From Tipula vernalis (lineage: Eukaryota; Arthropoda; Insecta; Diptera; Tipulidae), in NCBI GenBank assembly GCA_958295665.1, contig OY282559.1, positions 267,568,057-267,632,056 on the forward strand: a DNA stretch of 64,000 nucleotides, written 5' to 3'. Every line of letters starts with the position of its first letter. Position 1 is the stretch's first letter. The position numbers were made by a program, and so were the translations under genes. This document shows positions 57,809 through 64,000 of the stretch, one piece after another. The notes beneath the pieces were generated by a model. That model did not search any database. It was not told the origin of the DNA and saw only the letters and a list, made by a program, of their open reading frames with translations.

Positions 57809-57948
57809 GTGTTTTTTAACAGGTAGTATTCGAGATTTTTTTAAATTATTCAATGTTTCTGATTTTATTCGTTTATCACTATGAACAAATAAAATCGAAA
57901 ATATTGAATAATTTCAAAAAATCTCGAATACTATCTGTTACATAACAC
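57809..57948. repeat. Near-perfect inverted repeat, 65-nt arms with about 11-nt loop
   Basis: 57809-57873 pairs with 57884-57948: 57 of 65 bases match by direct comparison, including an unbroken TAGTATTCGAGATTTTTT and AAATTATTCAAT. The loop is about TATCACTATG. The surroundings (57770-58330) are full of TTCGA words, but no other block pairs this well. It could be a compact foldback MITE or a transcribed hairpin; no coding capacity. Confidence 0.75.
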
Positions 57949-59339
57949 TCAGGGTTCAAATTAACATTGATTTAGGTTGAATCGGAGGTTTTCGAAATTC
58001 GACTTTTTGATATTTTTGGATTAATCCGAATTTCCGAATTTTATTTTGGCTTGGCATCAAAGATACTCGTACTCGATATTCTCGACCTTATTCGAGATTT
58101 TCTCATAATTGCTTAGCTTTGAGATTTTTCAAGATTATTTTAAGTTTATTCGAGATTTAAGGGAATATTCGGGAATATTCGAAGTTTTTTTGGTAATATC
58201 GAAATTATTCTACAATTTTAAAATTATTCGAGATTTCTCGAGAGAAAACTCAAGAATTTAGTTGCGCAGTGTTACAGAATTAATGATAATTCAAGATTTT
58301 TTCGATATTTTCGAAATTAACTTTGATGATGTTAATCGTATTACATAATATTACATATTTGCCGAAGATGTTCGTGAATTTTTCAACGCTTCTCTAGAGC
58401 TTATTTCATAGCATATTGCAATATTTGTTCGATCGTCAAAATCGATACAATATTCTGAGTAGAATAAAGTACATTTTGGACGCTTTACTCATATCTGTAT
58501 GGTTTGCTCCATCCAATTGGTAAGGTCATATAGAATAATTTTTCTTTTAAAATTATGGCAAGTATTTAATTTTATTTGCAACCATTATTATGGCTCGAAT
58601 AAAAAAAGCAAAGTTGTTATTGGGGAAAAAAATTTAAAACAAATTTAAAAAAATCTTTTTCGATTTTTTATTTTATTCTAAACTAAGTTACAAAAGAAAA
58701 CTTCTGTATACCAAAGGGTTCGATGGACGATCAAATAATTTGTGACACGATTACTGTTTTGCAACTGTTTGATTCGAAATATATCGATGTTTGGAGTGTC
58801 ATTGTATCGTCTCCATTCGTTGTGCCTTGTGCATCTTGGGAATGAAATGTATGCAGCTATTGTTGTTGTTTAGTAGTGTGCTGTTTGTACGTGTACGGAC
58901 GCTGCAACCAATATGCGCAACGAAATGTGTGCGACAGAAATTTGTGCATATTGTTTGATCGTGTATATTAACTCATTAAATATTGCACAACTATATTCTC
59001 ACTTGCATGTTTTAATGAATTTGCTTTTTTTCTCCATTTAAACAGCGAATACTATATATGTTTTTGCAAGTGGTATTGTGATATAAGAAAATAAAACCAA
59101 AAAATGTAAATTGAATAAATGTTGGTGATTGATTGAGGATAACTGAAAGAATTATAAAAATTATAAAATGTTTCCGTTTGGTGGACATGACGTATGACCG
59201 ATAAATGGCTGTGGGACCTAGCCAGTCTTGCATTAATACAGTGGTTGCTCCCCATTTTTTCAATTTCATGATGTTTAAGTTGTGAAACTAATTTTGTCTT
59301 TATTATAATATACTGTCACCAAATGCTGTTTCATCAGGG
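57949..59339. other. AT-rich DNA with TTCGA-type degenerate repeats, then unassigned sequence
   Basis: Between 57960 and 58330 the words ATTCGAGATTT and TTCGAAATTA occur many times in no fixed period. From 58340 to 59339 nothing is recognised; the small minus frames at 59012-59269 have no motif. Confidence 0.4.
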
Positions 59340-59690
59340 CGATTTGTGTCTTAGATAGAAAATTTGTCTGGTGTTGTGCGTTTTGGAAATTAGCATGACG
59401 TCAACTTCTTGTTCTAATAGGAAATTTTTAACTTTACTAATAAAAATAAAGAATACTGTTACTTGATCAGTACCTAGTTAAAATAAAAGTTACAAATTAT
59501 AATTTGTATCCATTTTGGCCATTAATTTTTCCATCCGTTGTATGGAAGTCTGCTCGCCTGTTGCACATAATTTTTTGAATCCTCCATATGATCATTTCCT
59601 TTGGTGGGTGCTGGGTGGGATTCAATAGGGTAGGCGTTGACCGTTTATAGCCAATTATAAATTGGTTTATACTCCAACGTTGCAACTATG
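59340..59690 (-). pseudogene. LINE endonuclease scrap on the minus strand
   Basis: The minus strand reads VKNFLLEQEVDVMLISKTHN near 59440-59380, the second conserved block of Jockey-type endonuclease (normally LISETHF). The frame stops soon after. The minus frame 59685-59497 upstream of it may be the end of the matching ORF1, but has no certain motif. It lies head to head with the plus-strand LINE that follows. Confidence 0.5.
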
Positions 59691-59821
59691 TAGAAACCAT
59701 CAACTGTCTCTAGTTTACCTCCACGCGGTAGCACCTGGGCAACGTTTGTTTTGCATTTTTAATGTATCACAACGGCTGAACTTCTAGAGGCGAGTGTAAT
59801 AACACTATAAAAACAAAAGCA

Positions 59822-61564
59822 ATGGATAAAACAAACAAGGAAACTAATACCCTAGGTGGCAGACCTGATGTTCAGGAAAATCCACTCTCTCCGGAGGTCG
59901 GTCCCATGGATTCTAGGGGGGACCAAACATTGCTACATAATTCAAATGATACCAAAAATAAGCTAAGCGATATCAACGCTCAAAAGAGTAACGAGGAAGA
60001 ACTTTCATTCCGAAAGGGCTCCATTACAATCAGATCACCAATAAAAAAAATATTTGCAAACAACGCAATCTCCACTGAAAAAGTAACTTCATTATCAGAA
60101 CAAATGCCGAGTACATCAACAAATATTATAAATAGCGAGGAGCTGTTAAATAAATTTCAAAAAATGGAGAAACTAATCGCGCAGCTGAGCAATGAAGTTG
60201 CTGAACTTAAGAGAGAAAACTCTACACTAAAATAAAAGGTTAAAAATAGCATAGCTAAGGATTCAGCACGAGTTAACAATCTTTCTTCAAACCATATTCA
60301 GCCATCATCCAGTCAACATGAACATTCAAATAATTCCAACTGGTTGCTGCGGCAATTTCCAGTTTTTCAACAGAATAATAGATTCAGTGCTCTGAGTCAA
60401 GAGGATTATTGCACAGATGAGGAAGAACTGGAAAAAGAAGTTTCCGGTGCTGATAACAGAAATGCTAGGAAACGCAGGCGTACAAAAACGAAAACTCCTC
60501 CAAAAAATACTACACAAATTGTGATTAATAACACTGAACAGAAAACCCCAAAAATACCACTGCCTCCACCCATTAACGTGAGCAATATCAAAAATTTCGA
60601 ACTTTTTCGACAAAAAGTAATAAAAACCACTAGTGAATCAACTAATTTTAAGGCGCTTTCAAATAGTGACATTAAAATTACATTTCAAAATGAAAATGAT
60701 TACAGAAATGTCAAAAAATTACTGGAAGAATTAAAAAAAGAACCCAGCAACCAATCCGAAAATATAGAATATCACACCTATCAGCTGAAGAGCGAAAAGG
60801 CTTATAGAGTAGTTATCAGAGGCTTACCATCTTCCATTAGTCACGATGTAATTAAAGCAGACTTAGAAAAAATGGGACATGAAGTCGCAGGTATTACTAA
60901 CATATACAAAATGGTCACAACTAATGGTGTAAAAGACAAGAAACACTTTCCATTGTTTTACATCGACTTAAAACAAAAAGACAACAATAAAGAAGTATAC
61001 AACATCAAGAAACTTGCGTACTGTATAGTTAAAATTGAGCCACCTAACAAGACAAGGGACATTCCACAATGTACGAATTGTCAACAACTTGGACATACCA
61101 AGAGTTTTTGCTATCGTCAAACCAAATGCGTTAAATGTGCTGGAGATCATCACACGACAAATTGCAAAAAACAACCAGATATCGCGCCTTCATGTGCTCT
61201 TTGTCAACAACAAGGACATACTGCAAATTATAAAGGATGCTGTGTATATCAGAACAAAATTAAAAGTCAACAGAATAATAGAACAAGAGTAGTACAGCGA
61301 TTACAAACCAAAGCTGCTAAACCACAAACAACAATCACACCATCCACAGTTGGATTATCCTATGCGCAAATCACCAAGTTATCTGCTGATGAATCAAACC
61401 AAAACAACAAACATATAGAAGTTAATAACGAGTCTAATAACTTTGAAATTATTAAAAAGCTTAGTCAAATTCAACAGACACTTGGTCACTTAACAGAAAG
61501 GGTGGCAAAACTAGAAATTAATTTCTATCCGCCTAGCAAAAAAAGTCAGCATACACACAAATGA
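59822..61564 (+). CDS. LINE ORF1, gag-like with three zinc knuckles, one in-frame stop
   Basis: ATG 59822 to TGA 61564 is one frame of 581 codons interrupted only by TAA at 60233-60235 (codon 138). The sequence on both sides stays open in the same frame, so this is a single point change, not a frameshift. The N-terminus is polar and ends in a probable coiled coil just before the stop (LNKFQKMEKLIAQLSNEVAE). The middle has a basic patch (ARKRRRTKTK) and the pre-knuckle domain with YHTYQLKSEKAYRVVIRGLP (about residues 315-340). Three knuckles follow at about residues 415-477: CTNCQQLGHTKSFC, CVKCAGDHHTTNC and CALCQQQGHTANYKGC. ORF1 proteins bind the element RNA and deliver it to the nucleus. 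As written, only a short N-terminal product would form unless the stop is read through or translation restarts. Confidence 0.85.
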
Positions 61565-64000
61565 TTAACTCGTTCTTACGCATTGTAACTTGGAACGCTA
61601 ATGGGCTCAACCAACGAGCCCAAGAACTGGAAATATTTCTCCATACAAACAACATAGATATTGCACTTATTTCAGAAACGCACTTCTCCAACAAAAGCTT
61701 TTTTAGAATAAAGGGATTTAATTCCTACTGGACAACCCATCCTAGTGAAAGAGCCAGAGGTGGTTCAGCTGTACTAATTAAAAATAATATCAAACATAAT
61801 CAACAAGAGGATATTCGAGAAAGCTACATGCAAGCAACTGTTATCTCAATCCAATATAATGGCGCAGATCTAAATATTGCGGCAGCATACTGTCCTCCAC
61901 GGCATACACCAACGAAGTTACAATTTAATAACGTCTTTAATAAGCTCGGTCCAAGATTTATTATTGGAGGGGACTATAATATAAAACATACAGCTTGGGG
62001 TTCCAGGCTAATTTCTCCTGGGAAAGGAAATGCTTTGTTCAATGCCATTCATGAAAACAAATGTGAATATCTGTCTCCAAGGAGGCCAACGTATTGGCCA
62101 ACGGATGCAGGAAAAATACCAGATTTGCTTGATTTCTTCATCATAAAAGGTATTTCATCCAATTACACTATAGTCGAAGGAATTAACGACTTAACATCTG
62201 ATCACATTCCTGTACTGTTGTCAGTAAGCGCTATAGTCATCAAGAAAAAAAAGAAGCAAAACCTTACTAATAGATTCACGGATTGGGACCTCTTCAGAGA
62301 AAAACTGGAAGAGCTAGTTGAATTAAAAGTTAGTATTAAAAGTAATGAAGAATTGGAACAACAAACAAACAATTTCATTGAATACACTCGTATGGCCGCC
62401 AGTCTAGCTACTCCAGAATTAAAGGACAAAGCGGAGATTGAAGTGAAATACCCGGCTGAAATCAGGGAACAAATCAAGGAAAGGAGAAAGGCAAGGAGAA
62501 TATGGCATCTCACCAGAAATCCCGCTGACAAAACCACCTTCAATCGAATAAGTAACAAAGTCAATAGGCTAATCAAAAGCTTCAAACAGGATTGCTTCGA
62601 CAACTACTTAAGCGGGCTAGGTCCAGAAATGGATAAGGACTACTCGTTATGGAAAGCAACCAGAAAATTTAAACGACCTGTAGTTCGAGTACCACCTATA
62701 AGAAATGCTCAAGGCAATTGGGTTCGACATGACAAAGAAAAAGCGGAACTCTTTGCTCAACACCTAGCAACAGTGTTTCAACCCCATGACATTCAATCCA
62801 ACATTGACGTAACACCTGTCTATCAACCAAATCAGGATTTTAAAAGGGTCACGCCAATGGAAATTGCTGAAGAAATCGACAAAAGTCTTAGTCAAAAAAA
62901 GGCACCAGGAATTGATGAAATATCACCGGGTCTATTCAAGGAACTTCCACGCAAAGCAATCATCATGATCACATACTTATTTAATGCCTGTATGAGATTG
63001 AAGTATATACCCAAATGCTTCAAAACGGCTCAAATAATTATGTTGAAGAAACCAGGTAAACCAGATGAAGAAGTAACATCATACAGACCAATTTCACTGC
63101 TTCCGACCTTATCAAAGCTGTTTGAAAAACTAGTACTAAAACGTCTAAAGCCAATGGTAAACGTTCCTGATTTTCAATTTGGATTCAGGAATAACCACTC
63201 CACAATAGATCAAGTCCATCGAATAACTACGGTAATAGAGCAAGCGTTAGAAGAAAAGAAATATTGCCCCGCCGTATTTCTGGATGTATCTCAGGCCTTT
63301 GATAGGGTTTGGCACGAGGGATTGACATTCAAGATGAGCAAAATGCTACCACAAAACTATTGCCAGCTGCTTGAATCATACCTCTCTGATCGCCAATTCA
63401 GAGTCATCCATGAAGAAACATGTTCTGACTTTTATCCAACTCTAGCGGGAGTTCCGCAGGGAAGTGTATTGGGACCCCTCCTCTACCTTATCTACACTGC
63501 GGACATACCTACAACGAATAAAACGTTCATCGGCACGTTCGCTGACGACACTATAATTATGTCAGTAGACGAATCACAACCAAGGGCAGTGGAAAATCTT
63601 CAACGAGCAATGAACGACGTTACTAAATGGACAATTGACTGGAAAATAGTGCTTAATGAGCTCAAATCAACCCATGTGACATTTACGCTTCGACACAAAA
63701 ATAACAGTCTACACATATACCTCAATGGGGTGCAAGTGCCGCAGGCTGAATCGGCTAAATACCTTGGTCTGCATTTAGATTCAAGGCTCAACTGGAAACA
63801 TCATGTGAGACAAAAAGCTGAACAGATACGATTAAAACAACGTCAAATGTACTGGTTAATTGGGCATCATTCCAAAATGAACCTGTATTGCAAAAGACTA
63901 GTCTACCAGACTATCTTCAAACCAATATGGATGTATGGTGCGCAGCTATGGGGTTGTACTCATAAATCCAATAGAGACATTATGCAACGTAGCCAAAATA
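61561..64000 (+). CDS. LINE ORF2, AP-endonuclease and reverse transcriptase, open, 3' end outside the window
   Basis: ATG 61561 overlaps the ORF1 stop as ATGA, and the frame is open for 813 codons to the last base. The endonuclease has VTWNANGL, LISETHFSN, IIGGDYNIKHTAWGSRL, YWPTDAGKIPDLLDFF and LTSDHIPVL, including the catalytic E, D, N and final H. The RT has KAPGIDEISPGLFK, SYRPISLLPTLSKLFEKL, FQFGFRNNHSTIDQVHRI, AVFLDVSQAFDRVWHEG, AGVPQGSVLGPLLYLIYTA, GTFADDTIIM (catalytic box) and KYLGLHLDSRLNW, in normal order. The last visible block (IFKPIWMYGAQLWGCT) corresponds to a point about 100 residues before the end in related elements. No inactivating change was seen. The protein nicks DNA and copies the element RNA at the nick. 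Confidence 0.92.
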   Translation, partial: MINSFLRIVTWNANGLNQRAQELEIFLHTNNIDIALISETHFSNKSFFRIKGFNSYWTTHPSERARGGSAVLIKNNIKHNQQEDIRESYMQATVISIQYNGADLNIAAAYCPPRHTPTKLQFNNVFNKLGPRFIIGGDYNIKHTAWGSRLISPGKGNALFNAIHENKCEYLSPRRPTYWPTDAGKIPDLLDFFIIKGISSNYTIVEGINDLTSDHIPVLLSVSAIVIKKKKKQNLTNRFTDWDLFREKLEELVELKVSIKSNEELEQQTNNFIEYTRMAASLATPELKDKAEIEVKYPAEIREQIKERRKARRIWHLTRNPADKTTFNRISNKVNRLIKSFKQDCFDNYLSGLGPEMDKDYSLWKATRKFKRPVVRVPPIRNAQGNWVRHDKEKAELFAQHLATVFQPHDIQSNIDVTPVYQPNQDFKRVTPMEIAEEIDKSLSQKKAPGIDEISPGLFKELPRKAIIMITYLFNACMRLKYIPKCFKTAQIIMLKKPGKPDEEVTSYRPISLLPTLSKLFEKLVLKRLKPMVNVPDFQFGFRNNHSTIDQVHRITTVIEQALEEKKYCPAVFLDVSQAFDRVWHEGLTFKMSKMLPQNYCQLLESYLSDRQFRVIHEETCSDFYPTLAGVPQGSVLGPLLYLIYTADIPTTNKTFIGTFADDTIIMSVDESQPRAVENLQRAMNDVTKWTIDWKIVLNELKSTHVTFTLRHKNNSLHIYLNGVQVPQAESAKYLGLHLDSRLNWKHHVRQKAEQIRLKQRQMYWLIGHHSKMNLYCKRLVYQTIFKPIWMYGAQLWGCTHKSNRDIMQRSQN

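Larger units (their letters stand above)
59695..64000 (+). mobile_element. Young Jockey-like non-LTR retrotransposon, cut by the window edge
   Basis: A 5' leader (start uncertain, about 59695) is followed by ORF1 and ORF2 in the Jockey arrangement, with ORF2 open to the end of the window. The 3' UTR and tail lie outside. Compared with the two minus-strand copies the protein wording is related but clearly a different family. The absence of frameshifts over more than 4 kb indicates a recent insertion. No 5' target duplication can be judged without the other end. Confidence 0.88.

Noticed and set aside
60326..60672. Two overlapping minus-strand frames rich in Phe, Ser and Val
   Set aside because: Antisense of ORF1 of the young LINE.
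62202..62603. Minus-strand open frame of 133 residues
   Set aside because: Antisense shadow of the intact LINE ORF2.
1..64000. CRISPR arrays, bacterial operons, rRNA and tRNA genes
   Set aside because: Looked for throughout; no regularly spaced palindromic repeats, ribosome-binding sites, rRNA blocks or tRNA cloverleaves were seen.

Overview
This window is insect nuclear DNA, most likely from a higher fly. It is AT-rich, it has short spliceosomal introns (54 to 531 nt) with GT..AG ends, its non-LTR retrotransposons are Jockey-like, and it carries piggyBac, mariner, Tc1-like, hAT and CACTA-like DNA transposons. No bacterial operon, rRNA, tRNA or CRISPR array was seen. Nearly all recognisable content is mobile DNA at different stages of decay, often nested. 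The only likely host coding piece is one 106-bp internal exon on the minus strand (50653-50758), so much of the window may be intron or intergenic sequence.

Layout. 78-795: foldback element built of CGCG-containing subrepeats. 1257-5215 (-): long, broken copy of a Jockey-like LINE. 7380-10760: older LINE remnant whose tail is split by a piggyBac element (8225-10722) with TTAA at both ends. 10755-11430: MITE with 45-bp inverted ends. 11854-12952: dead Tc1/mariner-type element. 12953-21670: mostly unassigned AT-rich DNA with a few foldback and dispersed repeats, including a 337-bp hAT-type MITE at 18448-18784.

The centre of interest is 21671-31636, a complete CACTA/EnSpm-like DNA transposon of about 10 kb. 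It has perfect 12-bp inverted ends beginning CACTG, subterminal repeats, a seven-exon SAM-domain gene whose exons join into one open frame of 566 codons, and an intact 817-residue transposase with two N-terminal C2H2 fingers. Both genes point the same way, and nothing seen disables either one.

Downstream are nested MITEs (31784-32712), a Penelope-like RT fragment, a broken mariner inside a field of GCAAATATTTG motifs, about 4.6 kb with nothing recognised (34800-39400), and a decayed LINE (39935-44400). That LINE is split by a hAT element (41008-44052) with a perfect 8-bp target duplication, and the pair sits inside an array of about 110-bp repeats. Then follow a TTAA-ended MITE, another dead Tc1-like copy, a 165-bp direct repeat, a second dead hAT gene, the host exon, and a LINE RT scrap. 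A second copy of the first LINE (54273-57439, -) has a 12-bp target duplication. Next come a long near-perfect hairpin (57809-57948) and a LINE endonuclease scrap.

The window ends in a young-looking Jockey-like LINE on the plus strand (from about 59700). Its ORF1 is open except for one TAA. ORF2 overlaps ORF1 as ATGA and stays open for 813 codons to the window edge, with all endonuclease and RT motifs intact.
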